Source of the DNA: an uncultured Glaciecola sp. | GTDB taxonomy: Bacteria > Pseudomonadota > Gammaproteobacteria > Enterobacterales > Alteromonadaceae | Assembly (NCBI RefSeq): GCF_937770335.1 | Contig: NZ_CALJHY010000001.1 | Span: 124,001 to 188,000, forward strand | Reading direction: 5' to 3' | DNA: 64,000 bases | In this document: piece after piece, positions 57,741 to 64,000 of the stretch | Numbering within the stretch: the first letter of the stretch is position 1 | Layout of the letters: each line of letters starts with the position of its first letter | Program-made: the position numbers and the translations under genes | Notes under the pieces: generated by a model | Database searches by the model: none | The model's input: only the letters and a program-made list of their open reading frames with translations | What the model was told of the DNA's origin: nothing

Positions 57741-58037
57741 TCAATATTTGATTCGCAAACCAGAGGGCTCTTTCTTTGTTGAATCTGCATTACCGTCATG
57801 TGCAGCGGCAGCAGTGGCAAGCAGAGTAGCCTTTTCACTATCGATTTCTGCAATTCGAGCATTGATGATGGTAATTCGGTCATTAGCAGCATCTCGTTCT
57901 TTAACTCGCCTAGATCGCTCTAACTCCAACGCCCCAACCTTAAAATAGTCACGATGCGTTTCACCAGCACCGCTCGCTCGTCCAGAGTGAGTTTTGATAC
58001 TTGAGACTGATCGAGGCGAACGCGCATTAATAGCCAT
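57741..58037 (-). CDS. gvpV: GvpV, small gas-vesicle accessory protein
   Basis: 98 residues with a basic, Ser-rich N-terminus (ARSPRSVSSIKTHSG), a central helical stretch ELERSRRVKERDAANDRITI, then INARIAEIDSEKATLLATAA, a likely coiled coil, and a polar end. It resembles GvpV of Serratia by position and by the short coiled-coil layout. I prefer the ATG at 58037, with GGAG 8 nt upstream, to GTG two codons earlier. It begins 6 nt after gvpN. Its role is unknown. Confidence 0.78.
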   Translation of the reverse strand: MAINARSPRSVSSIKTHSGRASGAGETHRDYFKVGALELERSRRVKERDAANDRITIINARIAEIDSEKATLLATAAAAHDGNADSTKKEPSGLRIKY

Positions 58038-58043
58038 GGTCAC

Positions 58044-59042
58044 TTACTCCGCTAGTTTTATCTTGGTGGGCTTTTTCTTAGCTGATATCGCTGAGTCTGC
58101 AAGTGGGCAGATCTTATGAATAACACCATCGATCATTTCATGTAAAACCGAGTGTCCAGCGCGTTGTACTTTTGCAGTTTCCATGTTCAAGATATCATAG
58201 CAAATATTATGAAACAACTTGTCGCCAGCTCGCGGTTTTAGGCCTTGTAGTTTAAGGATGCGTCCAATCGCAATTCCTGCACGCAATCCATGCTTAGTCT
58301 GGATGTCGTTGCCACGTAAGTCATTAATAATATCGACAATGTAAGCGGATTCTTGCAAACCCAGGTCAGAACGGGCGTGTACTATCTTTAATTCGGTTTC
58401 ACGATCAGGATGATCAACATTAATAGTAATCATTCGGTCCGTTAGTGCATCCTGAGTCTTGTGAGTCCCTGCATATTCTTCCGGATTTGAGGTAAAAATA
58501 GCTCTAAAGCTTGTATGTACATCAAGATAACCTTCACCAGCACCACGTAAGCCAGGTAGATTCAATATGCCCTCAGATAAAACCGACAATAATACGTTAT
58601 TAGTTTCGGCTTTTGAGCGATTAAACTCATCGTATATTAACATATCGCCGTTTCGACAAGCAGTAGTCAAACGGTTATCAACCCAAGTGCGACTCATTTT
58701 CTCTTCAGTTTTAACCACTGAGTGGATATAATTATCTACCAAACTGCTTTTATTATAACCAATGTCTTTACCCGTTAAATCAGAGCTTACAAATTCTTCA
58801 TTGCCTTGTAGCAAAGTCACTGGGCGGCCCCATAGTGCGGCGAGATGAAATGCTAAAGTAGTTTTACCTGTACCAGATGGTCCTGCAAAATGTACTGGAT
58901 AGCCGGCTTCCAAGTAAACTAAAGCTCTATCCATAAGCTCTTTGACAAAGGAGGTAACCACAAATTCATCGCTCGCTTCAGGGACGATAAGATCATCTTT
59001 GTTTTCGTAATTTAAACTTGAAAGGGTGTTTTTATTACCCAT
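58044..59042 (-). CDS. gvpN: GvpN, MoxR-type AAA+ ATPase
   Basis: 332 residues with Walker A HFAGPSGTGKTTLAFHLA near residue 50, Walker B LIYDEFNRSKAETNNVLLSV near 130, sensor 1 AIFTSNPEEYAGTHKTQDAL near 190, and RMITINVDHPD. GvpN helps vesicles grow from small biconical forms and interacts with GvpC in other systems. The ATG at 59042 has AGGAG 5 nt upstream; an ATG at 59066 lacks one. The gap to gvpC holds a hairpin that may reduce read-through. Confidence 0.95.
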   Translation of the reverse strand: MGNKNTLSSLNYENKDDLIVPEASDEFVVTSFVKELMDRALVYLEAGYPVHFAGPSGTGKTTLAFHLAALWGRPVTLLQGNEEFVSSDLTGKDIGYNKSSLVDNYIHSVVKTEEKMSRTWVDNRLTTACRNGDMLIYDEFNRSKAETNNVLLSVLSEGILNLPGLRGAGEGYLDVHTSFRAIFTSNPEEYAGTHKTQDALTDRMITINVDHPDRETELKIVHARSDLGLQESAYIVDIINDLRGNDIQTKHGLRAGIAIGRILKLQGLKPRAGDKLFHNICYDILNMETAKVQRAGHSVLHEMIDGVIHKICPLADSAISAKKKPTKIKLAE

Positions 59043-59186
59043 ATTTACTCCTGTGCCATTTGGCAAGTGACCTTTTTAAATAAGGCATGAATTTCGCAAT
59101 AGGTGCACCATAAGTTGATGGTATGGCTTAAATTTTAGCCAATACTTTGCATCGTCAAGGGGCGTTGTAAACCTAGCATTTATAAA

Positions 59187-59212
59187 GCTCTAATCAATTT
59201 TCTCATTAGAGC
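59187..59212 (-). terminator. Hairpin between gvpC and gvpN (partial terminator?)
   Basis: GCTCTAAT and ATTAGAGC form a perfect 8-bp stem with a 10-nt loop, followed on the minus strand by TTTATAAAT. The downstream U-tract is weak, so partial termination or an mRNA-end stabiliser for gvpA1-gvpC is plausible. Confidence 0.5.
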
Positions 59213-59265
59213 CTAAAACCACAAATCAATTAGGTTGTGATTTTTTAGTTACTTTATCAACTGCA

Positions 59266-60150
59266 TTAACGGTTACGTCTTGACTTCACACGCTTGGGTG
59301 CAGATGCCTTAGGAGTAACGTGTGCGCTGGCCTTTGGCGTAACAGGTGCAGCGGCCTCAGGAGCAATAGGTTCAGCAACCTTAGGCGTAACAGATGCAAC
59401 AGTCTTAGGCGTAACAGGTGCAGCAGTCTGAGGCGTAACAGGTGCAGCAGTCTTAGGCGTAACAGATGCAGCAGTCTTAGGCGTAACAGATGCAGCAGTC
59501 TTAGGCGTAACAGATGCAGCAGTCTTAGGCGTAGCAGATGCAGTAGTCTTAGGCGTAACAGACGCAGTAGTCTTAGGCGCAACAGATGCAGCAGTCTTAG
59601 GCGCGACCGATACAGTGGCCTTCGTCGCTGTAGAGGGAGCGGTAGCAATTTGGGTATTAAGAAGTCTAGTATTTACTTCTGCTGTAACAATGCCTGCATC
59701 TATATCTAGCTCGGCTGTTTTAGTGGCCGCTAGCCTACCGGTGGCATCGCCATGAGTATGACCTGTACCTTTTTTAATCAAAGCAGCAACACTGGTAGCA
59801 TTATCAGCTATTTTCGCAGCGCTTTCATTAGCAATATCTTTGAGTGATCCGTTTCGAGTAGCACTAAGCTTCTCTAGAAATTCGGCTCTTTTCTTAACCA
59901 TATCAGATACAAAAGCAATTCTATCTGCACGGTCTTGTAGTCCATTTGCTATGCGTGAATCGTGAAACTCCTTGAGCATGCGGTTAACGCTAAGGCTGTT
60001 CTCAACCACAAACATCGCTCGCTCACGACTGTCACGAGCAGTATCGCTGGCGCGGCTCAACTTAAACTCCGCAAGTTGTGTGCTTGTAATTGAAACTCGT
60101 GATTTCACATCTTCCTGTAATCGAGCCATATCATCTATTAAACGTTGCAT
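59266..60150 (-). CDS. gvpC: GvpC, with a 13-copy octapeptide tail
   Basis: GvpC binds the outside of the GvpA shell and strengthens it. The 294-residue protein has a helical region (about 1-130) with the loosely repeated pattern RLQEDVKSRVSITSTQLAEF, and RADRIAFVSDMVKKRAEFLE expected of GvpC, then a linker, then residues 182-285: 13 octapeptides of type VTPKTAAS. The last 9 residues are basic (KRVKSRRNR). Such a Pro/Lys/Ala tail is not usual for GvpC and recalls histone-H1-like tails. ATG at 60150; it follows gvpA1 after a hairpin. Confidence 0.88.
   Translation of the reverse strand: MQRLIDDMARLQEDVKSRVSITSTQLAEFKLSRASDTARDSRERAMFVVENSLSVNRMLKEFHDSRIANGLQDRADRIAFVSDMVKKRAEFLEKLSATRNGSLKDIANESAAKIADNATSVAALIKKGTGHTHGDATGRLAATKTAELDIDAGIVTAEVNTRLLNTQIATAPSTATKATVSVAPKTAASVAPKTTASVTPKTTASATPKTAASVTPKTAASVTPKTAASVTPKTAAPVTPQTAAPVTPKTVASVTPKVAEPIAPEAAAPVTPKASAHVTPKASAPKRVKSRRNR
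59296..59607 (-). repeat. 13 tandem 24-bp repeats in gvpC
   Basis: 312 bp made of 13 units of 24 bp; central units are nearly identical (GCAGTCTTAGGCGTAACAGA then TGCA on the plus strand), outer ones diverged. In frame they encode VTPKTAAS-type octapeptides. In-frame unit length allows copy-number change without frameshift. Confidence 0.92.
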
Positions 60151-60215
60151 AACATGTCCTTAGGTTTTTCATTTTAGTTTACCTCCCAAGCCAAATGGAT
60201 TGAGAGGTAGGCAAC

Positions 60216-60249
60216 GACGTACTGACTAAAAAAAATCAGTCACTACGTC
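60216..60249 (-). terminator. Stem-loop between gvpA1 and gvpC
   Basis: GACGTA-C-TGACT and AGTCA-C-TACGTC pair over 11 of 12 positions around a 10-nt loop that is T-rich in the transcript. It lies 15 bp beyond the gvpA1 stop. It may terminate part of the transcripts or protect the gvpA1 message, raising the ratio of GvpA1 to the rest. Confidence 0.6.
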
Positions 60250-60263
60250 ATGCTTTTTTCTAT

Positions 60264-60482
60264 CTAAGCAGGGGTCGCAGCACTGGAGGTTAGGCCAATT
60301 GCTTCAGCATACTTTAGGTAAGTTTCTACAGACGCGATTACAACGCGCGCTTCAATAGACAGTAACTCAATACCTACTAATGAAACCTTAATCCAAGCGT
60401 CAACAACGATACCTTTATCAAGAATTCGGTCGACAACTTCAGCTAAACCAGAAGAAGCCGTTGAGTTTTGTACTGTTGCCAT
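60264..60482 (-). CDS. gvpA1: GvpA, major gas-vesicle shell protein
   Basis: 72 residues. The core matches GvpA closely: [20 protein letters not shown] followed by [20 protein letters not shown] and [13 protein letters not shown]. It forms the ribbed, gas-permeable, water-excluding shell. I chose the ATG at 60482, with GGAGAA 6 nt upstream; a longer frame to 60617 is only upstream DNA. It is the first gene of the cluster, behind a -24/-12 promoter and before a hairpin, so it should be the most abundant product. Confidence 0.97.
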   Translation of the reverse strand: MATVQNSTASSGLAEVVDRILDKGIVVDAWIKVSLVGIELLSIEARVVIASVETYLKYAEAIGLTSSAATPA

Positions 60483-60565
60483 GATAGTTCTCCAAAAATT
60501 ATAATTATAATAAAAATTCAGCATTTGCCGAAACACGCAGCATAGTACGACGTGCAAGACCGGTT

Positions 60566-60582
60566 TGCAGTTATCATACCAA
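60566..60582 (-). promoter_or_regulatory. Sigma-54 (-24/-12) promoter of the gas-vesicle operon
   Basis: The minus strand reads TTGGTATG-ATAA-CTGCA, matching YTGGYAYG-N4-YTGCW with the invariant GG and GC at exact spacing. Transcription would start near 60555, leaving a 72-nt leader to gvpA1. The cluster encodes its own sigma-54 activator, GvrA. Confidence 0.7.
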
Positions 60583-60820
60583 CCATGCAAAAAATAAACG
60601 ACAAGTGTGACAGACACGACAAAAAAGGCTTTAAATTAATCAGCGAGTGTCTTTTTATTAGTCAGTTAAAAAGATTATAACTATACTAAAGTTCTGATTT
60701 TAAGACATTAATTTTTAATTACGCGTTTAACTTGGGAGAATAGGAGTTACTCTCTTAATATCATCATTTTATGAGAATTGACTATACTTTAGTATATTTA
60801 AATCTCGCTATATGGGGTGA

Positions 60821-60872
60821 TTTATACCTAGTTTGAATTTATTTATACCTGTTATGTAGGTAATTTATACCT
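60821..60872. promoter_or_regulatory. Three phased TTTATACCT repeats upstream of gvpA1
   Basis: TTTATACCT starts at 60821, 60842 and 60864, spaced 21 and 22 bp (two helical turns), about 265-310 bp upstream of the predicted start of transcription. Enhancer sites of NtrC-type activators lie at such distances. GvrA binding is inferred. The rest of 60583-61169 holds no convincing gene; TATACT-TT-AGTATA at 60784-60797 is another small dyad. Confidence 0.5.
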
Positions 60873-61169
60873 ATCAAATAGTATAGACTTTACTTAAAGA
60901 GTTAAATATAAAGCCAAACTCATAATAGCGATTCAGTGTGTGGTAATGCACAATCAAAAATTCTGATGAATATAGTAAGACTGTCTCAACGGACAAGGAT
61001 ACACAGAATGTTAGGAAAGGGGGGCTTATGGTATTCGTAGATTCAAGTCGGTATATCACCTTTTTATGATGATGAAATCGAAGCAATCAATTAATGAGGC
61101 ACCGTGCTGCCCCATTCTCAGTATTTATTGGTTCCAATTTCAGAATGCAATTAATCAACTAAAGTGATG

Positions 61170-61970
61170 TCATTTTGGATTGTTTTCTAGGACGGAACCG
61201 AGATAAGAAAAATAGCGCAAAAAATATCGAGAGATTATCATGCGTTGCTCTTCCTGCGGATAAATCCCTAATTTGGCCTCTGGAGATTGTTTAGTCCCTT
61301 GAACCAGGAATTCGTTTTTTAACGGCTGATCTTGAATAAATGCTTCAAATGCTCTGGCGCAAATTTCCTGAGGCCTCGAATAATAATAACCATTAAGTGC
61401 TTTATCTGCTGCGGCACTTCTAGCAAATAAAGTGCTGAGTTCGTCACTATTAGGCTTTAAGAAAATATGCTGATAACAGTCTTCTAAGCAACTATTTAGT
61501 GGGTGGTCCTTAACTTGATTATTGTTTAACCAAAGTGAAGATGCGAATTCATAATGACTTGTAGATTGCAAAAATCGGGGCACAATAAAATGATCGAAAC
61601 TGTGAAACCACTCATGCGATAAGGCTCCCGCACCAGCATTTTTTGCTAGCGCTAATGTTCTTGTTTTAGCATCATAATGAGCTGAGCTATATTTCTGACC
61701 ACCGTTGCCGAAGGCAATGGATAAAGTGCCATTAAGTGAAATCACCTTCTCTGGTACTTGCAGAATAATCATCAAATCGCATAGCGCATCGAAGAATAGA
61801 TTTGCTGCTATCTGCTGTTCGTCTTTTGTCACCCAAGCACCAATAGTAGCCGTTCTAAAACCAAATATTTTCACAATGTCTCTGAACGTCACGTCCGCAC
61901 CGGCGCGATGATTCGGGCCATTACGATAAAAGAGCTTATGAATACGAGGTGATTTTTTTGCGTTTGTCAT
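61170..61970 (-). CDS. CLCA_X family protein with HExxH motif
   Basis: A 266-residue protein of the marine gamma-proteobacterial CLCA_X type, as I remember it: GPNHRAGADVTFRDIVKIFG near the start, WVTKDEQQIAANLFFDALCD, and a C-terminal SPEAKLGIYPQEEQR. HEWFH at 119-123 is a zinc-peptidase-type HExxH motif, within ALSHEWFHSFDHFI. PQEICARAFEAFIQD near residue 207 may supply a third ligand. No signal peptide is seen. The substrate is unknown. A fragment of a paralogue lies just upstream in opposite orientation. Confidence 0.82.
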   Translation of the reverse strand: MTNAKKSPRIHKLFYRNGPNHRAGADVTFRDIVKIFGFRTATIGAWVTKDEQQIAANLFFDALCDLMIILQVPEKVISLNGTLSIAFGNGGQKYSSAHYDAKTRTLALAKNAGAGALSHEWFHSFDHFIVPRFLQSTSHYEFASSLWLNNNQVKDHPLNSCLEDCYQHIFLKPNSDELSTLFARSAAADKALNGYYYSRPQEICARAFEAFIQDQPLKNEFLVQGTKQSPEAKLGIYPQEEQRMIISRYFLRYFSYLGSVLENNPK

Positions 61971-62047
61971 GGAAACAAATGTTGCTTATCTAATTCACAG
62001 CATTTTAAACACTATCATGAAGTTTATACCAATGTTATTCATTACAG

Positions 62048-62170
62048 AGCGCTGAAGCTAAATTAGGCATTTATCCAAGCGGTGAACAACTCACTGTTAT
62101 TTCGGCCCAAATGGCAGCTTATTTCAATTGGTTGGGTAAAGCCCTTGATCATAGCCCCACTGACGAGTAA
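62048..62170 (+). pseudogene. C-terminal remnant of a second CLCA_X gene
   Basis: The plus strand encodes SAEAKLGIYPSGEQLTVISA, then QMAAYFNWLGKALDHSPTDE and a stop. This aligns with the last 38 residues of the intact CLCA_X protein on the opposite strand (SPEAKLGIYPQEEQRMIISR, YFLRYFSYLGSVLENNPK). No start or upstream domain is present. It is what remains of a divergent or inverted paralogue. Confidence 0.75.
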
Positions 62171-62354
62171 AGTTAGTGTAAAGAAACTTAACGTAACGTT
62201 CCTTTTCGCTAAGCTAGCCGAAATATGAAAAGCAATTAAGAGACAAAATGCATTTTTTTGTTAAAATCGTTTACAAAACTCTATGCTTTTACCATTAAGG
62301 TATTATACTATAACGAACCGCGAGAGAGCAGAATTAGAAGGACTGAGTGTAAAA

Positions 62355-62759
62355 ATGAAAAGAAAAAAACATACATCCGGTGATGACGACGCAGCAGTAG
62401 ACATGACTCCAATGTTGGACATCGTGTTTATTATGTTGATATTCTTCATCGTAACGACCACCTTCTCATCTGAGAAAGGGTTGGAGCCAACACGTCCACC
62501 GAAGAGCGATACGCCACCACCACCTAACAGTAAGTCTTTATCGATAAGAATAGACGCGTCAGGTCAAATTATAATGGCAGGTCGTATTGTCGATATTCGC
62601 CGAGTCGTTGCGAACGCGCAAACATATTTAGCCAACAACGACACTGACACCGCTGCAATTCAAGCAGATGAAGACACACAACATGGTGTTGTTGTAAGCG
62701 TTATGGACCAAATAAAACTAGCCGGCATTACGAAAATATCTGTGTTGGTGAAAGAATAG
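62355..62759 (+). CDS. exbD: ExbD/TolR-family biopolymer transport protein
   Basis: 135 residues: short basic cytoplasmic start, the membrane helix VDMTPMLDIVFIMLIFFIVT with the proton-path Asp in TPMLDIVF, then a periplasmic domain with PPPPNSKSLSIRIDASGQII. ExbD works with ExbB and TonB to energise outer-membrane transport. Neither partner is adjacent, so it is an orphan subunit. The ATG at 62355 matches the usual family start; an earlier ATG at 62283 would add 24 unrelated residues. A terminator follows. Confidence 0.92.
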   Translation: MKRKKHTSGDDDAAVDMTPMLDIVFIMLIFFIVTTTFSSEKGLEPTRPPKSDTPPPPNSKSLSIRIDASGQIIMAGRIVDIRRVVANAQTYLANNDTDTAAIQADEDTQHGVVVSVMDQIKLAGITKISVLVKE

Positions 62760-62784
62760 TAATAATCACGAAGATTATAAAAAC

Positions 62785-62815
62785 AAAAAAACGCTGCTAT
62801 ATGCAGCGTTTTTTT
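62785..62815. terminator. Bidirectional intrinsic terminator
   Basis: AAAAAAACGCTGC and GCAGCGTTTTTTT form a strong stem with a 5-nt loop between the convergent exbD and YgjV genes. Confidence 0.93.
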
Positions 62816-62831
62816 CATCTGAATTAAGTGG

Positions 62832-63353
62832 TTAATCTTTTGGTTGTACTTTATTTTCAGCCGCTGAGTCTTGATACAGCGTATAAAATATACTAAGTAA
62901 ATTAGTGATGTTAAATATAGTACCAAAGATACTCCCAACCATAATCGCATAAATCAAGCCCAATACTTCAGCTAAAATAAACCATTGGCGGATCATTTTT
63001 GCACTGGTTAACGAAATTGATCCTATCGTAAATATCAGTGATGAGGCATAAGCGATCACAATAATCCAACTGTGGTCAAGCCAAAGCAGCTCATAAAAAA
63101 AGAAACAAAGATTGGCCGTTACGAAGGTAATTAATACGGGCAAACCGCGATACTTAATAGCAACAATGTTGCGGATACAGGCTAGCATGCAACCAATGCC
63201 TGCTGCCATTGCGCCGATTAGAAAAAAGTGAATACTAACGCTCAAAAGAGCGATAGCTGAAATAAAGCGATATCGGTTGATATCACTTTGTCGATAGCCT
63301 ATAAAATTAAAAACAACGGCTATTGCGCCAAAAACTTCTGCTACTGGTAGCAT
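62832..63353 (-). CDS. YgjV family inner-membrane protein
   Basis: A 173-residue membrane protein with about five or six helices. The start EVFGAIAVVFNFIGYRQSDI, then SVSIHFFLIGAMAAGIGCML and ACIRNIVAIKYR, is the YgjV signature, and the C-terminal part contains VLGLIYAIMVGSIFGTIFNI. Function is unknown. It is a single gene, ended by the bidirectional terminator. Confidence 0.88.
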   Translation of the reverse strand: MLPVAEVFGAIAVVFNFIGYRQSDINRYRFISAIALLSVSIHFFLIGAMAAGIGCMLACIRNIVAIKYRGLPVLITFVTANLCFFFYELLWLDHSWIIVIAYASSLIFTIGSISLTSAKMIRQWFILAEVLGLIYAIMVGSIFGTIFNITNLLSIFYTLYQDSAAENKVQPKD

Positions 63354-63437
63354 GTGTTCTCCGTAAATTACTTGTTAACCCAATATTGGGGTAGCACATG
63401 AAACACAGCTAGAAGAATTTATAATACGCAAAAAACG

Positions 63438-63806
63438 TTATTGAAATGAAGATTGGGTTTCAAACCAATCGTCGTATGACAGCATAATATGATCATCTAT
63501 ATGGTCAGCCGGATAAGCAAACAATCCAAACTGATTACCCTTGTGATGAGATATAACAACCGCTAATTTTGGCATATCGGTCATGTTTTGATGAAAAGGA
63601 TCCCAAAGTGGGATCAGATATTTGTCGACACGTATCAAAGGCACGTTAACGCCATTGATACGCTTCCATTCATCAGCTACTGGATTGGGAATGCATGCAT
63701 ACACACAATGAAAAGGGATTTTAATTTGCACCCCGTCCCACCAGAACTGTTCAATTCTTATATTTTCTATCAGTGTTTCAACATCTGTTGGAATAGCTGT
63801 AGCCAT
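63438..63806 (-). CDS. CheW-like-fold protein (tentative)
   Basis: 122 residues, soluble. The order of strands, IEQFWWDGVQIKIPFHCVYA near residue 18, INGVNVPLIRVDKYLIPLWD near 49, and LAVVISHHKGNQFGLFAYPA near 80, follows the CheW pattern of two small beta barrels with a conserved basic residue before the second. CheW couples receptors to CheA, but no chemotaxis gene is nearby. Another small domain is possible. The region 63807-63939 beyond it has no gene. Confidence 0.6.
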   Translation of the reverse strand: MATAIPTDVETLIENIRIEQFWWDGVQIKIPFHCVYACIPNPVADEWKRINGVNVPLIRVDKYLIPLWDPFHQNMTDMPKLAVVISHHKGNQFGLFAYPADHIDDHIMLSYDDWFETQSSFQ

Positions 63807-63939
63807 AATGAATTGCCTCCGAAAACTTCATAAAGGGTCATAAACAGTATGTCCCTATTTAGGTTATCAATGCAAATTAAGATTAAGTTTAGCTAAATTT
63901 CGGCGCGAGTATAATAATTATCCCCTAACACTGCCAGCG

Positions 63940-64000
63940 CTATTTTAGAAAACTTGAAGTTGTATCATCTGATAAGCCACTTGATCCGCGGCGACTGGCC
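63940..64000 (-). other. Possible 3' end of a minus-strand gene running off the window
   Basis: On the minus strand the last 61 bases are open and read ASRRGSSGLSDDTTSSFLK before TAG. The serine-rich end could be the C-terminus of a gene outside the window, but 19 codons do not allow identification. Confidence 0.25.

Noticed and set aside
59296-59607. CRISPR array
   Set aside because: The repeats are directly tandem without unique spacers, and they encode an octapeptide in frame. No cas gene is in the window.
59286-59709. Long open frames on both strands over the gvpC repeats, encoding Leu/Arg- or Arg/Cys/Ser-rich chains
   Set aside because: They are by-products of the 24-bp repeats read in other frames; only the minus-strand gvpC frame has a GvpC N-terminus, a start site and operon context.
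60874-61086. Minus-strand frame of 70 codons upstream of gvpA1
   Set aside because: It lies in AT-rich regulatory DNA, has no Shine-Dalgarno and resembles no protein.

Overview
The window looks like chromosomal DNA from a marine gammaproteobacterium of the Alteromonadales, probably close to Colwelliaceae. This is an inference from gene content: cysJIH, a class III alcohol dehydrogenase with S-formylglutathione hydrolase, TIGR04219-type outer-membrane protein, DUF2333, DUF2884, CLCA_X, YgjV, an NSS transporter, paired GGDEF proteins, and a low-GC background. No rRNA or tRNA gene and no CRISPR array was recognised.

Layout. 1-12.5 kb is mostly core: the start of upp, an orphan prpD, small secreted proteins, the cysJIH operon (8.6-4.3 kb, minus strand) with a hairpin over the cysJ ribosome binding site, a run of small envelope genes, and dusA. 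12.5-22.1 kb is a 9.6-kb genomic island inserted in the 5' end of dusA. A 16-bp repeat from inside dusA (12528-12543) recurs at 22130-22145, and the far copy still carries the displaced start codon and first codons of an older dusA. The integrase is truncated and an IS3-family element with a nonsense codon sits near the right end. The cargo is a nearly complete set for polyprenyl-phosphate D-arabinofuranose: UbiA-type phosphoribosyltransferase, divergent PAP2 phosphatase, DprE1 and DprE2 homologues, a GtrA-like and an LPG-synthase-TM-like membrane protein, and a GT-C-like glycosyltransferase. The two divergent halves are separated by five perfect copies of an 11-bp repeat.

22-45 kb is core and accessory chromosome: glutathione-dependent formaldehyde oxidation, two tandem diguanylate cyclases, two tandem PlsC-type acyltransferases, two MscS-type channels, an epimerase and an NSS transporter each broken by one extra A in a homopolymer, an msrA remnant, a PhoD-like phosphatase and a flavodoxin.

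45.1-60.5 kb is a complete 19-gene gas-vesicle cluster on the minus strand. Its order, A1-C-N-V-F1-G-W-A2-K-X-A3-Y-gvrA-H-Z-F2-F3-gvrB-gvrC, matches my recollection of the Serratia sp. ATCC 39006 cluster. It is visibly more GC-rich than its neighbours. It encodes the shell proteins, GvpC with a 13-copy octapeptide tail, chaperone-like ATPases (GvpN, the two-domain ArsA/Get3-like GvpW, the CDC48-like GvpZ), an Hsp20-like GvpH, and a sigma-54 activator with a kinase and a receiver protein. A good -24/-12 promoter lies upstream of gvpA1, with three phased direct repeats further upstream.

61-64 kb returns to core genes: a CLCA_X protein with an inverted remnant of a paralogue, an orphan ExbD, YgjV and a CheW-like protein.
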